The notes: generated from the letters alone by a model not told the origin. DNA of 63,357 bases from Paraflavisolibacter caeni (GCF_025628885.1 NZ_JAOTIF010000033.1:1-63357); one strand, 5' to 3'; positions 35,788 through 45,035 are shown, counted from the first letter of the stretch. Translations and numbers: made by a program.

Positions 35788-35802
35788 TCCGCATCTGGCG
35801 GA
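35788..35802 (-). repeat. Dispersed palindrome, inverted copy upstream of ispG
   Basis: On the minus strand it reads TCCGCCAGATGCGGA, one mismatch from TCCGCCAGAGGCGGA. It lies in the batC-ispG gap, 14 bp before the ispG ATG. Confidence 0.55.
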
Positions 35803-35816
35803 TTTGGGGGTATAAC

Positions 35817-37889
35817 ATGCAGTCTTATTGCGAAAATCTTACACAGTATAAACGTTTAGCAACTAAGGAAGTTTCCGTTGGCGGCCTGCTTCTGGGTAAC
35901 TTCCATCCTATTCGTGTGCAAACAATGACCACTACTGATACGATGGATACCATAGCAACAGTGGAGCAATCGATCCGTTGTATAGAAGCAGGTGCCGAAC
36001 TAGTCAGAATTACCGCGCCTTCCAAAAAAGAAGCAGAGAACCTGCTCCAAATCAAAAATGAGCTGCACCGGCGAGGCTATAAGACGCCCCTGGTAGCTGA
36101 TATCCATTTTACACCCAATGCCGCAGAAATCGCAGCCCGCATTGTAGAAAAGGTGCGCATCAACCCTGGCAACTATGTAGACAAAAAGAAGTTTGAAACA
36201 ATTGAATACACGGATGCCGAATACATAGAGGAAATAGAACGCATTCGCGACCGCTTTATCCCACTGCTCAATATTTGTAAAGAGTATGGCACTGCCATGC
36301 GCATAGGCACCAACCACGGGTCGCTCAGCGACCGTATCATGAGCCGCTATGGTGATACTCCTATGGGTATGGTGGAAAGCGCCATGGAATTCCTGCGCAT
36401 AGCAAGAGCAGAAAGCTATCACAATATTGTCCTAAGCATGAAGGCCAGCAACCCCCAAGTGATGGTACAGGCCTACCGCCTGTTGGTCAAGACCATGTTC
36501 GAAGAGTTCAATGAATGCTACCCCCTTCACTTAGGCGTTACAGAAGCCGGAGACGGTGAGGATGGCCGTATTAAGAGCGCTATAGGAATCGGCACTTTAC
36601 TTGAAGATGGTCTAGGTGATACAATCCGCGTTTCTCTTACCGAAGATCCGGAATTGGAGATCCCGGTGTGCAGGGATATTATAAAGAGATACCCGCAGGC
36701 CAGCGCACACCCCAGTCCGCCAGAGGCGGAGAGCATCAGCGCGCAAGGGCTTAATAGTTATTCCATACGAGAGGACTCGGGGGTGAGTGTGAGTAGTGCC
36801 GCACGCCGTGCTACTTTCCCAATAGGTAATATTGGTGGCACACAGGTTCCAGTTGTAATAGCAGACCTCAGCAAACTAGAAAATATTACTCCAAAGGACC
36901 TGCAAGGTATTGGCTATACCTATCATGAGGAGACCGACAAATGGACCATTTCTGACATGGCCGCTGACTATATATTCACAGGCCACCAATTGTTGAACTT
37001 TTCCCTTCCCGGAACACTCAAAGTAATTGCATACCCGGCGACCTGGGTAGAGGCTGCAGATAAAACAAAGTACTTTCCTATTTTCTCTGCCAAGGGCTTT
37101 AACGAAGCAGGGTTGGTCAGTGATACCATGAACTTTGTGATGATCGACTGCTTTAGTGATGAAACCTCGATCAATGACTTTACAGATCTTGAACATTTCA
37201 GTTCTTCAGGAAAAGGAGCACAGGACAAGGTAGTTCTTTGCCTGAGCAGCACCCGTCAAAATGCAATGCAATCAGTGCGGCAGATGTTTGAAGAACTGGA
37301 AAAGCGCAATATAAAAAACCCGGCCATCCTCATCGTTGACAGCAATTGGCAAACAGCAGATGAACACCTGATTCATTTTGCCACGGAAGCCGGCGCCCTG
37401 TTGCTGGATGGCTATGGTGATGGTGTTTGCTTTGGCATGTCTGCGGAGGCTTACAAGCAGTTTAATGAAGATAAAGTTGGCCTGTCAGGCAGGCGCTACA
37501 CAGGGCAAGGACAAGAAAAGGCCGAACAGTTCATCAACAACACCGCCTTCAGCATCTTGCAGGCAACCCGTACAAGAATCTCAAAAACAGAATATATCAG
37601 CTGCCCAAGCTGCGGCAGAACCCTGTTTGATCTGCAGGAAACGACAGCAAAGATCCGCTCTGTGACCAATCACCTAAAAGGCCTGAAGATCGCCATCATG
37701 GGCTGTATCGTAAACGGTCCCGGCGAAATGGCAGATGCCGATTTTGGTTATGTGGGCAGTGGCCCGGGAAAAATCACACTCTACAAAGGCAAAGAAGTAG
37801 TAAAGCGTAATGTTGCCAGTGAAGTAGCCGTAGAAGAGCTCATCAACCTGTTGAAAGACAATGATGCCTGGGTAGAACCTCAATTGTAG
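35817..37889 (+). CDS. ispG: 4-hydroxy-3-methylbut-2-enyl-diphosphate synthase, long form
   Basis: The 690-residue enzyme converts MEcPP to HMBPP in the MEP isoprenoid pathway. An N-terminal TIM barrel (about 1-295, VGGLLLGNFHPIRVQTMTTTDT) is followed by a large insertion domain (about 330-560, the long form of Bacteroidota and plants) and a C-terminal 4Fe-4S domain with ISCPSCGRTLFD (Cys pair) and IMGCIVNGPGEMADADFGYVGSGPGK (third Cys and catalytic Glu). At residues 299-310 a 35-nt copy of a dispersed palindrome is inserted in frame (PSPPEAESISA), in the barrel-insertion linker. The product feeds undecaprenyl-P and quinone synthesis; uppP is also in the window. It ends at a terminator at 37906. 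Confidence 0.97.
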   Translation: MQSYCENLTQYKRLATKEVSVGGLLLGNFHPIRVQTMTTTDTMDTIATVEQSIRCIEAGAELVRITAPSKKEAENLLQIKNELHRRGYKTPLVADIHFTPNAAEIAARIVEKVRINPGNYVDKKKFETIEYTDAEYIEEIERIRDRFIPLLNICKEYGTAMRIGTNHGSLSDRIMSRYGDTPMGMVESAMEFLRIARAESYHNIVLSMKASNPQVMVQAYRLLVKTMFEEFNECYPLHLGVTEAGDGEDGRIKSAIGIGTLLEDGLGDTIRVSLTEDPELEIPVCRDIIKRYPQASAHPSPPEAESISAQGLNSYSIREDSGVSVSSAARRATFPIGNIGGTQVPVVIADLSKLENITPKDLQGIGYTYHEETDKWTISDMAADYIFTGHQLLNFSLPGTLKVIAYPATWVEAADKTKYFPIFSAKGFNEAGLVSDTMNFVMIDCFSDETSINDFTDLEHFSSSGKGAQDKVVLCLSSTRQNAMQSVRQMFEELEKRNIKNPAILIVDSNWQTADEHLIHFATEAGALLLDGYGDGVCFGMSAEAYKQFNEDKVGLSGRRYTGQGQEKAEQFINNTAFSILQATRTRISKTEYISCPSCGRTLFDLQETTAKIRSVTNHLKGLKIAIMGCIVNGPGEMADADFGYVGSGPGKITLYKGKEVVKRNVASEVAVEELINLLKDNDAWVEPQL
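36712..36746 (+). repeat. Dispersed palindromic element inserted in frame in ispG
   Basis: A 35-nt stretch (ccagtccgcc, aga, ggcggagagcatcagcgc, g, caa) matches 58488-58522 at 32 of 35 positions. The core TCCGCC/GGCGGA is a 6-bp hairpin. In ispG it is translated as about 11 residues with no frameshift. See findings. Confidence 0.9.
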
Positions 37890-37905
37890 TCGCTACCTTT
37901 GAACT

Positions 37906-37937
37906 AAAAAAAGAGTGATGCTCATCACTCTTTTTTT
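37906..37937 (+). terminator. Terminator after ispG
   Basis: An A-run, then agagtgat paired with atcactct around a short loop, then seven Ts. It lies 17 bp past the ispG stop. Confidence 0.85.
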
Positions 37938-37964
37938 CATTATCTTACCTATCATTTTCACTTT

Positions 37965-38744
37965 ATGAAAAGGCCCTTACTCATATTGCTTGCCGCCTCC
38001 GTTCTCTTTTTCCTGGCCGGCTGCTTCGACACTACAGAAGAAATTACTATTGACAAGAATGGCGGCGGTGTCTACCAAATCAATGCCGACTTCAAGGGAC
38101 TCTTTGAGTTGCTTGACGCTATGAAAGCTTTCGACACCTCAGCGAACTCTTCTTTGCAAAACCTGCCTTCAAACATCGATACGACCATCAACCTGCGCTC
38201 CTTTACCGATACGGCATCTAGCCTTACTGCTGAAGAAAAAACCTTACTGCGCAATGCAACGCTCAATATGGTCATGAACGAAAAGGACAAAGTCTTTAAG
38301 GTATTGATGAAGTATCCCTACAAAGACATCAATGACGTACAAAAGATCATCAAGCTAAGTCAATCAGGGAACAACTTTCTTGGTAAGGCATTGCAAGGAA
38401 AAGAGTCTCCTCTCACTGATATGCAGATGAACCAGGATATGGGCATGCCTCAATTGAACAATTTCTACGATGTTACCATCAAGAAAGGATTCCTTGAAAA
38501 GAAGGTTAATGCTGACAAACTCAAAGAGTTCGAGGAAAACGAGCAATTTGCACAGATGAAACAAGCCCTGGAAATGATGTCAGAGGCCACAATGAATACT
38601 GTCATCCACCTGCCAAAGCCAGTTAAAAAGGCCGAAGGGGCTAATATAAAACTATCAGACGACAAAAAAACCGTTACCATTAACGCATCTTTATCCGATC
38701 TTTTCAACGATCCAAACGCCTTTGCTTACCACGTTGAATATTGA
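37965..38744 (+). CDS. Lipoprotein of unknown function
   Basis: The 259-residue protein has a lipoprotein signal (MKRPLLILLAASVLFFLAGCFD). After it come DTTEEITIDKNGGGVYQINADF, a start seen in beta-rich envelope lipoproteins that are loosely similar to LppM, a helical middle (TAEEKTLLRNATLNMVMNEKDKVFKV) and a beta-rich end (VKKAEGANIKLSDDKKTVTINASLSDLF). I make no firm family call. The end overlaps a longer in-frame version of the next gene, but the better start of that gene (38773) clears it by 28 bp. Confidence 0.75.
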   Translation: MKRPLLILLAASVLFFLAGCFDTTEEITIDKNGGGVYQINADFKGLFELLDAMKAFDTSANSSLQNLPSNIDTTINLRSFTDTASSLTAEEKTLLRNATLNMVMNEKDKVFKVLMKYPYKDINDVQKIIKLSQSGNNFLGKALQGKESPLTDMQMNQDMGMPQLNNFYDVTIKKGFLEKKVNADKLKEFEENEQFAQMKQALEMMSEATMNTVIHLPKPVKKAEGANIKLSDDKKTVTINASLSDLFNDPNAFAYHVEY

Positions 38745-38772
38745 TCGTTTACAAAATAAAACCATACCGCTT

Positions 38773-39729
38773 ATGCAAACCATTTTAGGGGCCAAAGGTG
38801 CTATCGGCACCGGCCTTGCTAAAGAACTTACCTCTTATGCCAATAAAATTCGCCTCGTTAGCCGGAGGCCAAAGAAAGTAAACGACAATGATTTTCTGTT
38901 CGCTGCAGACCTGACAAAGCCAGAAGAGGCAGACGAAGCCATTGCTGGATCTGAAATCGTCTACCTTGCTATTGGCACTGATTACAATACAAAGGTCTGG
39001 CAACAGGTATGGCCATTGATTATGCGTAATGTAATTGATGCCTGTAAAAAGCACAACGCCAAACTTGTTTTCTTCGACAACATGTATATGTATGACCCGG
39101 ACTATTTAAACAATATGACGGAAGATACTCCCATCCGTCCTGTAAGCAAGAAAGGGGTTGTACGGGCAGAAATTGCGCAAATGCTGCTCAATGAAGTGAA
39201 GACCGGGGCTCTAACTGCCATGATCGTTCGGTCTGCTGATTTCATTGGCGTGCAAAACAGTGCACTGACCGAAACTGTGGTCAAGAACTTATTAAAGAGG
39301 AAAAAAGCAATCTGGTTTGCCAATGTCAACAAATTACACAGCTACACATTCATTCCTGATGCAGCAAGAGGAACAGCCATATTAGGCAACACACCCGATG
39401 CCTATAACCAGGTTTGGCACCTGCCAACCATCAATGAGCCATTAACCGGCAAACAATGGATAGAACTGTTTGCAAAAGAGGCAGGAGTAAAACCCAGGTA
39501 CCAGGTACTTTCCAAAAACATGATGGGCATTCTGGGTCTCTTCGTTCCAGTCTTGAAAGAATTGAAGGAAATGGTTTACCAATATGAACTGGACTACGTA
39601 TTCGACAGCAGTAAGTTTGAAGAACGCTTTCAATATAAACCAGTATCACCACAGGAAGCAGTGGCCTATGTTGTCAGAGAACTGAAGAAAGAGAAGGCCG
39701 AGGCTAAAAAGAAGATCACTGATTATTGA
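38773..39729 (+). CDS. NAD-dependent epimerase/dehydratase family protein
   Basis: The ATG at 38773 begins directly with a Rossmann motif, TILGAKGAIGTGLAKEL, so I prefer it to one 51 bp earlier; 318 residues. Further family features are FAADLTKPEEADEAIAGSEIVYLAI, FFDNMYMYDP (replacing the usual YxxxK catalytic pair; I do not see a clear YxxxK) and a C-terminal substrate-binding half ending QEAVAYVVRELKKEKAEAKKKITDY. The group is close to atypical SDR proteins used on nucleotide sugars or other NAD-linked substrates. Its stop codon lies within a perfect 47-bp palindrome (39715-39761). Confidence 0.82.
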   Translation: MQTILGAKGAIGTGLAKELTSYANKIRLVSRRPKKVNDNDFLFAADLTKPEEADEAIAGSEIVYLAIGTDYNTKVWQQVWPLIMRNVIDACKKHNAKLVFFDNMYMYDPDYLNNMTEDTPIRPVSKKGVVRAEIAQMLLNEVKTGALTAMIVRSADFIGVQNSALTETVVKNLLKRKKAIWFANVNKLHSYTFIPDAARGTAILGNTPDAYNQVWHLPTINEPLTGKQWIELFAKEAGVKPRYQVLSKNMMGILGLFVPVLKELKEMVYQYELDYVFDSSKFEERFQYKPVSPQEAVAYVVRELKKEKAEAKKKITDY

Positions 39730-39761
39730 TCATTTATAATAAATGATCAATAATCAGTGAT
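39715..39761. repeat. Perfect 47-bp palindrome across the stop codon
   Basis: Two 23-bp arms (39715-39737 and 39739-39761) are exact reverse complements around a single base at 39738. The left arm codes for the C-terminal ITDY and stop of the epimerase gene. The right arm begins spacer words (aatcagtgat) that recur elsewhere. Confidence 0.98.
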
Positions 39762-39786
39762 GGGTAATCAGTAATGAATGATTTTC

Positions 39787-40590
39787 CTACCAGCCATCAC
39801 CGTCAAGCACGTTGCCGATGCCGCCTAAGATGCCTCCTTCTTCTTTACGCGTAGTTGTACCGTATTGTAATATCCGGGAAGCTAAACGACTTACCGGAAG
39901 CGTTTGGATCCACACGCGACCTGGTCCCCGAAGTGTAGCAAAGAACAAGCCCTCGCCACCGAAAATGGTGTTTTTAATGCCGCCTACGAATTGAATATCA
40001 TAGTCGATTGAAGGAGTGAAAGCGACAAGGCAGCCTGTATCTACTTTCAGCATCTCACCAGACTGAAGGTCCTTTTCAACGATATGCCCACCCGCATGTA
40101 CAAAAGCCAATCCATCACCTTCGAGCTTTTGCATGATAAAGCCTTCCCCGCCAAACAAGCCAGTACCTAATCTTCTTTGGAATTCAATACCTACACTAAC
40201 ACCTTTGGCTGCACATAAGAACGCATCTTTCTGGCAAATCATCCTGCCACCAAGGCGCATCAAATCCAGAGGAATTACCTTGCCCGGATAAGGAGAAGCG
40301 AAGGAAACTCTTCTTTTGCCGTGGCTGATATTTGTAAATGCGGTCATGAATAAGCTTTCACCAGTCAGAAGGCGTTTTCCGGCACCCAATAGTTTGCCCA
40401 GAATGCCTCTTTGTTGCTGGCTGCCATCACCAAAAATGGTTTCCATCTGAATACCGTCATCCATCATCATAAAGGCACCACTTTCAGCTATTGCAGTTTC
40501 GTTGGGATCCAGTTCAATCTCCACGCACTGCATTTCCTCACCTAAAATCTTATAGTCTATTTCATGAGATCTCTGGTAATATGTTTCCAT
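39787..40590 (-). CDS. AIM24 / TIGR00266 family protein
   Basis: The 267-residue soluble protein matches the TIGR00266 (AIM24-like) family: [74 protein letters not shown] and the final [15 protein letters not shown] and [16 protein letters not shown]. These are repeated beta-helix-like proteins related to the mitochondrial AIM24 family. Function is unclear; a phage-tail-like trimer fold is known. It is divergent from the GAF-like gene, sharing a 115-bp gap. Confidence 0.88.
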   Translation of the reverse strand: METYYQRSHEIDYKILGEEMQCVEIELDPNETAIAESGAFMMMDDGIQMETIFGDGSQQQRGILGKLLGAGKRLLTGESLFMTAFTNISHGKRRVSFASPYPGKVIPLDLMRLGGRMICQKDAFLCAAKGVSVGIEFQRRLGTGLFGGEGFIMQKLEGDGLAFVHAGGHIVEKDLQSGEMLKVDTGCLVAFTPSIDYDIQFVGGIKNTIFGGEGLFFATLRGPGRVWIQTLPVSRLASRILQYGTTTRKEEGGILGGIGNVLDGDGW

Positions 40591-40632
40591 ACGTGATTTT
40601 TTGCCTAAGGTAAAGAGTTTGAACGGATTAAC

Positions 40633-40669
40633 TAAAGGGAGTGTAACTTTATATCAGATCCTCCCTTTA
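40633..40669. repeat. Small inverted repeat in the AIM24 / GAF-like gap
   Basis: taaagggag (40633-40641) pairs with ctcccttta (40661-40669), 19-nt loop. It lies just before the GAF-like start and could be an operator or 5'-UTR hairpin. Confidence 0.4.
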
Positions 40670-40705
40670 AATGCTTTTAGTCCCCACCGACAAAAATCTT
40701 CAAAG

Positions 40706-43066
40706 ATGGAAGCAGGTATCTATACAACAAGACCTGAATTCAGAAGCCGTCTTTCTTTTATGCCCCTCATCAGGACATGGCAGCAAATTGCAGCAACTGA
40801 AAAAGGGACTCCGGCAAAGATTTGCAACCATCTTGTCAGAAAGTTCATGCAGCATCCAGAATTGACTGAAGTTATAGATGACTATACTATTCTTGAACAA
40901 CACAGTCAGCTCATTGAAGAAGCTATGGCAACATTTTTCCCCTCTTCACTGAGCCTGATGCATCAACTCAATGCTGTTGCAGTTCCTTTTTCCCACCAGA
41001 TTATCCATGCATCTCATTTATTCAGAACTTCCTTTATGGACGAGAGTGGCAATTATATGCAACCTCTTGACCTGCAAGTGGAAGATAATCTCGCCATTGC
41101 AAAAGAACAACTCGCCTATAAGCTAATCTTAAAGACCTTCTACCATATTGATCTAGCCGGCGGTGATGCCTTTATTTGTGCTTATCCGGATCCGGCACAA
41201 GACATCCATAATTATTTTGAACTAACATGGAATGCACAGTTTATTGATGTAACCACTACTCTCAGATTACCTTCCTTACCCAAAGATTTCACATTAAAGT
41301 GTCATAGTGTAAACGAGCTAGATCATTTTCCGGAGGTCAAAACAATACTGCCTATCGATGAATTCATTTTTGATGGTCTTATTGTCATTCACATCAAAGA
41401 AGTTACAGAACGAGAAACCATCAATAAGATCAAAGACATTCTACAAAATGAGAATGCGCTTGAGGATGCGGATCTTTATTCCTCCTTCAAAACTCAACTT
41501 ACCTATCTCATTCACCGGGAAGAAGCAAATGTTGGCTTTATCGTTTTTAACGACAGGCCTTATTTCAGGCTGCTTCGTTACACCAGCGTCTTGCTAAGAA
41601 ATGCCAACGACAATGAAAAAGAGAACCTTTTCAAAACTTTACAAAGAGAGCTCCAAAGCTTTCCACACTTTACATGGAACGACAGTATCCATACGGATAG
41701 TCTTCCAGGCAGGATATTAAAAAAAGAAGGCTATAAGAATGTTTTAATATCAGCATTGTATCACAATAATAAAGTAACAGGATGCCTTGAAATATGCACT
41801 AAAACAGAGACATCCTTTAACAGCCTGGATATAGCAAAAGTTGAGCAGGTAACAGGACTGCTACAGAATGCGTTAAAGAGGTATAGCCAATATCTCCAAA
41901 ATGAAGTAAACCGGCTGGTGAAAGAACATTTTACTGATGTACAATCGGCTGTAGAATGGAAGTTCAATGAAACAGTGCTTGATTACCTTGAAAAGTTAAG
42001 GCAGGGTGAGCATGCGGAAATGCAACCCATAATATTTGACCATGTATACCCACTTTATGGATCTATAGACATCCGCAATTCTTCAAGCGAGCGCAACCAT
42101 GCGGTGCAGCAGGATATGAGCCAACAACTTCATTGGATCAGGAACATTTTACTCATGGCACAGGAAGCAAAACACCTTCCATTCCTGGACGAAGTCATCA
42201 TGCGCATTGATGACTACTCCGCATCTATCAGCAACTTTTTATTTGCTGCCGATGAACAGGCTATCCATGACTTTTTGAGATCAGAGGCTATGGATCTGCT
42301 GCAATCGATTCAAGAAACGTCGCCAGAAGTAGATCAACAGGTGGATGTATACTTCAAAGCTTTGGACCCCTCATCCTTAAGATTAAATATGCGCCAAAAG
42401 CAGTTTGAGGAAAGTGTTAAAGCCATCAATAACCATATTACCAACTTTTTGCAAAGAGAGCAATTGGAGGCTCAACAGGCTTACCCGCATTACTTTGAAA
42501 GGTTTGTCACCGATGGGGTTGAGATGAATATTTATATAGGGCAAAGCATTGCACCAAGCAAAAAGTTCAACAAGATCTATCTTAAAAACATGCAACTGTG
42601 GCTAGTCAACTTTTTAGCTCAGGCCGGACAACAAATAGGCCAGTTATCGCCTAAGTTGGCTGTACCACTTGAAACTACACAATTGATCCTGGTGTATCAT
42701 GAACCGATACGTGTTCAATTCAGAACAGAAGAACGAAAGTTTGATGTAGAAGGCATGTATAATGTACGTTATGAGGTTGTGAAGAAGCGCATTGATAAAG
42801 CATTGGTAAAGGACACCAACCAGCGCCTTACCCAGCCAGGCACAATAGCCATAGTGTATTCGCACAGTAAAGATGCAAAGGCGTTTATGCAGCACATACA
42901 GTTTTTACAGAAGCAGCAAATACTTGAAGGTGAAGTGGAGCACCTGGAACTGGAAGAAATGCAAGGTGTGAGCGGCCTCAAGGCCCTACGTGTGCACATT
43001 CGCCTGCAGACAGAAGAAACGGGAAATGTAAAACGAGATACATCAAATCTAATAGGAGAGCAATAA
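40706..43066 (+). CDS. Large GAF-like domain protein, cytosolic
   Basis: The start at 40706 (MEAGIYTTRPEFRSRLSFMPLIRTW) is preferred to one 105 bp upstream, which adds only a hydrophilic leader; 786 residues. The part about 290-430 (SYKNVLISALYHNNKVTGCLEI, SLDIAKVEQVTGLLQNALKR) fits the second half of a GAF fold. The rest is largely alpha-helical, with no kinase, HTH, GGDEF or membrane segment. It is probably a sensor or scaffold of unknown ligand. Length and order resemble large GAF domain-containing proteins of Chitinophagaceae (recollection). It stands alone, bounded by a spacer hairpin at 43064-43127. Confidence 0.7.
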   Translation: MEAGIYTTRPEFRSRLSFMPLIRTWQQIAATEKGTPAKICNHLVRKFMQHPELTEVIDDYTILEQHSQLIEEAMATFFPSSLSLMHQLNAVAVPFSHQIIHASHLFRTSFMDESGNYMQPLDLQVEDNLAIAKEQLAYKLILKTFYHIDLAGGDAFICAYPDPAQDIHNYFELTWNAQFIDVTTTLRLPSLPKDFTLKCHSVNELDHFPEVKTILPIDEFIFDGLIVIHIKEVTERETINKIKDILQNENALEDADLYSSFKTQLTYLIHREEANVGFIVFNDRPYFRLLRYTSVLLRNANDNEKENLFKTLQRELQSFPHFTWNDSIHTDSLPGRILKKEGYKNVLISALYHNNKVTGCLEICTKTETSFNSLDIAKVEQVTGLLQNALKRYSQYLQNEVNRLVKEHFTDVQSAVEWKFNETVLDYLEKLRQGEHAEMQPIIFDHVYPLYGSIDIRNSSSERNHAVQQDMSQQLHWIRNILLMAQEAKHLPFLDEVIMRIDDYSASISNFLFAADEQAIHDFLRSEAMDLLQSIQETSPEVDQQVDVYFKALDPSSLRLNMRQKQFEESVKAINNHITNFLQREQLEAQQAYPHYFERFVTDGVEMNIYIGQSIAPSKKFNKIYLKNMQLWLVNFLAQAGQQIGQLSPKLAVPLETTQLILVYHEPIRVQFRTEERKFDVEGMYNVRYEVVKKRIDKALVKDTNQRLTQPGTIAIVYSHSKDAKAFMQHIQFLQKQQILEGEVEHLELEEMQGVSGLKALRVHIRLQTEETGNVKRDTSNLIGEQ

Positions 43067-43127
43067 TTATTAATTAAATGTCGGAAGTCGTCTCATGCGA
43101 AACTTAATAATCTTTAATCAATAATCA
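43064..43127. repeat. Spacer hairpin downstream of the GAF-like gene
   Basis: Arms 43064-43078 and 43113-43127 pair at 13 of 15 positions, with two A.C mismatches, around a 34-nt loop. The left arm includes the stop codon of the GAF-like gene. The right arm ends tttaatcaataatca, a word found in other spacers. Confidence 0.6.
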
Positions 43128-43149
43128 CCCCATTGCGTGTAATATAAGT

Positions 43150-43395
43150 TCATTTGTCCTTCCGTGCTTCTTCCTCCATGTTTTTGCCAATAAAGTAACC
43201 TAACAGGCTTCCTGCCAAAGCGCCGATAATCATAGCTGCATAACCAGATTCTGAAGCGAATGCTCCGATGAGCAACCCGAAAACACCAATCAATAAAGCC
43301 CAGATAATTCTTCCTTTGATAGCCTGGCGCGCAGGGATAGAAGTGGATGGTTTTTGATACTGATGATGTACGTGGCGTTTTTTACTTTGTGGCAT
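43150..43395 (-). CDS. Small membrane protein with glycine-zipper-like segment
   Basis: The start at 43395 (MPQSKKRHVHHQYQKPSTS) gives 81 residues. A basic N-terminal stretch precedes two hydrophobic helices (IIWALLIGVFGLLIGAFA and AAMIIGALAGSLLGYFIG) rich in small residues. I recognise no family. It runs on the same strand as the SRPBCC/GyrI-like gene, whose stop is 20 bp upstream. Confidence 0.65.
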   Translation of the reverse strand: MPQSKKRHVHHQYQKPSTSIPARQAIKGRIIWALLIGVFGLLIGAFASESGYAAMIIGALAGSLLGYFIGKNMEEEARKDK

Positions 43396-43415
43396 GGTGG
43401 TTATATTTAAAGTTA

Positions 43416-44342
43416 TTAATAGACCGGGTAATAAACTCTTGTGACCCACTTTGCTGTATCCTGTTCTTTACTTCGGTCCGTAACCAATAACATAAATGGT
43501 ATGGCCGGCGAGGCCAGCTGATGGTCTTCCAAATAATTACCCAATTGCACCATGGCTTCCTGTGCGGTTACAGCTCCGCCGCGTACTTCAGTTTCCAAAA
43601 TATTTCCTTGTATCATTCTTTTCAGAAAGATATCACCACTTCCTCTTAGTTCCCTGCTGGTTGGGATAGCAACCATACTTTCAAAACGGCTGGAGTCCAA
43701 TTGTTGTACATGCAGCATAGGGTAATTAATCTCTGTTGCACTTTGTGATGCAATGTATGCTTTCAATTGAGAAATATACTGATAAATATCATTAGTTTGA
43801 GGATAAGCATTAGTAATAAACTTGGTCGCAATCAGCGTTGTATCTTTCTGTTTGGTCAACTTTACATTGAAGCCATACAGGTTTTCATCTTTTTCAATGT
43901 ACTCTTTAAGACTCTGCAGGATATCAGCCATTTGCCCCTGGATTTGTTTTGCATCCAGGTAAGTTCGAATTTTTTCCCAAGGACCGCCTTGTACTACTGC
44001 TTTCCATTCAAAGATGGTATAATCAATACCCAGAGGAATAAATGAAAGGGTACTGAGGATTTTCTTGTCTCCACTATTTACCTGAATCAAAAGCGATTGA
44101 AAGAATCTTTGCTGAAGCTGATAAGTGATCTGTTTCAAAGCAAAGGGCGCTTGTGCCTTAATACTTGGTCTTTCCTGGGGCCACCACTTGCTCCAATTGT
44201 TTTGATCAGCCACGTTGCGATAGGCGCTGTTGGCATTGACTTTAAAAGAAATCCTTTGCTGAACAGATATTTCCGTAGGAAGGAGGATGTAGATAACTAC
44301 CAATACAAGGACTATCAATGAGGCCGCGATCCATTTCTTCAT
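43416..44342 (-). CDS. SRPBCC / GyrI-like (effector-binding) domain membrane protein
   Basis: The 308-residue protein has an N-terminal helix (about 5-22, signal anchor). About 30-150 resemble an SRPBCC (polyketide-cyclase-like) fold, ISFKVNANSAYRNVADQNNWSKWWP. The C-terminal half contains a GyrI/AraC-effector-binding domain with SATEINYPMLHVQQLDSSRFESMVAIPTSRELRG and a final AVYYPVY-type strand. GyrI-like domains bind small hydrophobic molecules. The HD gene lies 3 bp upstream, so both are likely in one unit. Confidence 0.75.
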   Translation of the reverse strand: MKKWIAASLIVLVLVVIYILLPTEISVQQRISFKVNANSAYRNVADQNNWSKWWPQERPSIKAQAPFALKQITYQLQQRFFQSLLIQVNSGDKKILSTLSFIPLGIDYTIFEWKAVVQGGPWEKIRTYLDAKQIQGQMADILQSLKEYIEKDENLYGFNVKLTKQKDTTLIATKFITNAYPQTNDIYQYISQLKAYIASQSATEINYPMLHVQQLDSSRFESMVAIPTSRELRGSGDIFLKRMIQGNILETEVRGGAVTAQEAMVQLGNYLEDHQLASPAIPFMLLVTDRSKEQDTAKWVTRVYYPVY

Positions 44343-44344
44343 AT

Positions 44345-44950
44345 TTAAACTTCTTTCTGTTTTTCTATAATGAACGTAATCAAATCTTCTACCGGGTAAT
44401 TTATCCGGCTAATGGCGTCCTGTATATCCTCGCGGCTCACCTGGGCTGCAAAAGAAGGCGTTTTCAACTTCTTCAGCACACTTTTGACATCCATTTCTTC
44501 ATACCTGTTGGGACGGATCAGAGCTGCGGCATGGATAAAGCCTGATAATTCATCAAAAGCATAGATCATTTTATCCATTTTTGATTGCGGCTCTACTCCA
44601 AAATGCCTCGGGCCATGAGAGGCTATGCAATGGATGATCTCCGGGTCTATATTTCTTCTTTCCAATTCTTCAATAATAACCCGGCAATGATCGTCCGGAT
44701 ATTTTTCCCAATCGGCATCGTGCAGCAAACCGGCCAGCCACCATTTATGGGCAGTGCTCTCATCCAACTCTTCCTTTTCCAAAGCCCAGGATTTCATCAG
44801 GGCAGCCACTTGCTTCATGTGGAGGCGCAGGCGATCGTTTTCTACCCATTGGTATAAAAGCTGCAAAGCTTCTTCGGCAGAAAGAACCTTACCAGTATTT
44901 GCCGGGTTTCCGAAGGAGGTGCGATTGAGTGGTTGTATTGTTTCCATCAA
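44345..44950 (-). CDS. HD domain metal-dependent hydrolase
   Basis: The 201-residue protein has the metal-binding HD pair in WWLAGLLHDADWEKYPDDHCRVI (about 72-94) and the helical HD-superfamily profile from ALLKSWALEKEE to a C-terminal AAQVSREDIQDAISRINYPVEDLI. The family acts on phosphoester bonds of nucleotides or (p)ppGpp-like molecules. The specific substrate is unknown. It leads a unit with the SRPBCC/GyrI and small membrane protein genes. Confidence 0.85.
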   Translation of the reverse strand: MMETIQPLNRTSFGNPANTGKVLSAEEALQLLYQWVENDRLRLHMKQVAALMKSWALEKEELDESTAHKWWLAGLLHDADWEKYPDDHCRVIIEELERRNIDPEIIHCIASHGPRHFGVEPQSKMDKMIYAFDELSGFIHAAALIRPNRYEEMDVKSVLKKLKTPSFAAQVSREDIQDAISRINYPVEDLITFIIEKQKEV

Positions 44951-45035
44951 TGTGTTTGAATTCTTAAATTAACGGATCAACAGGGATGAGCAGCAATTTA
45001 CTAAAGATGTTGTGTGAAAAATGGGTTTCTAGGCT

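Noticed and set aside
35549-35815. 88-codon plus-strand frame overlapping the end of batC and the ispG leader
   Set aside because: Out of frame with batC, Cys/Lys-rich without pattern, and ends in the palindromic element.
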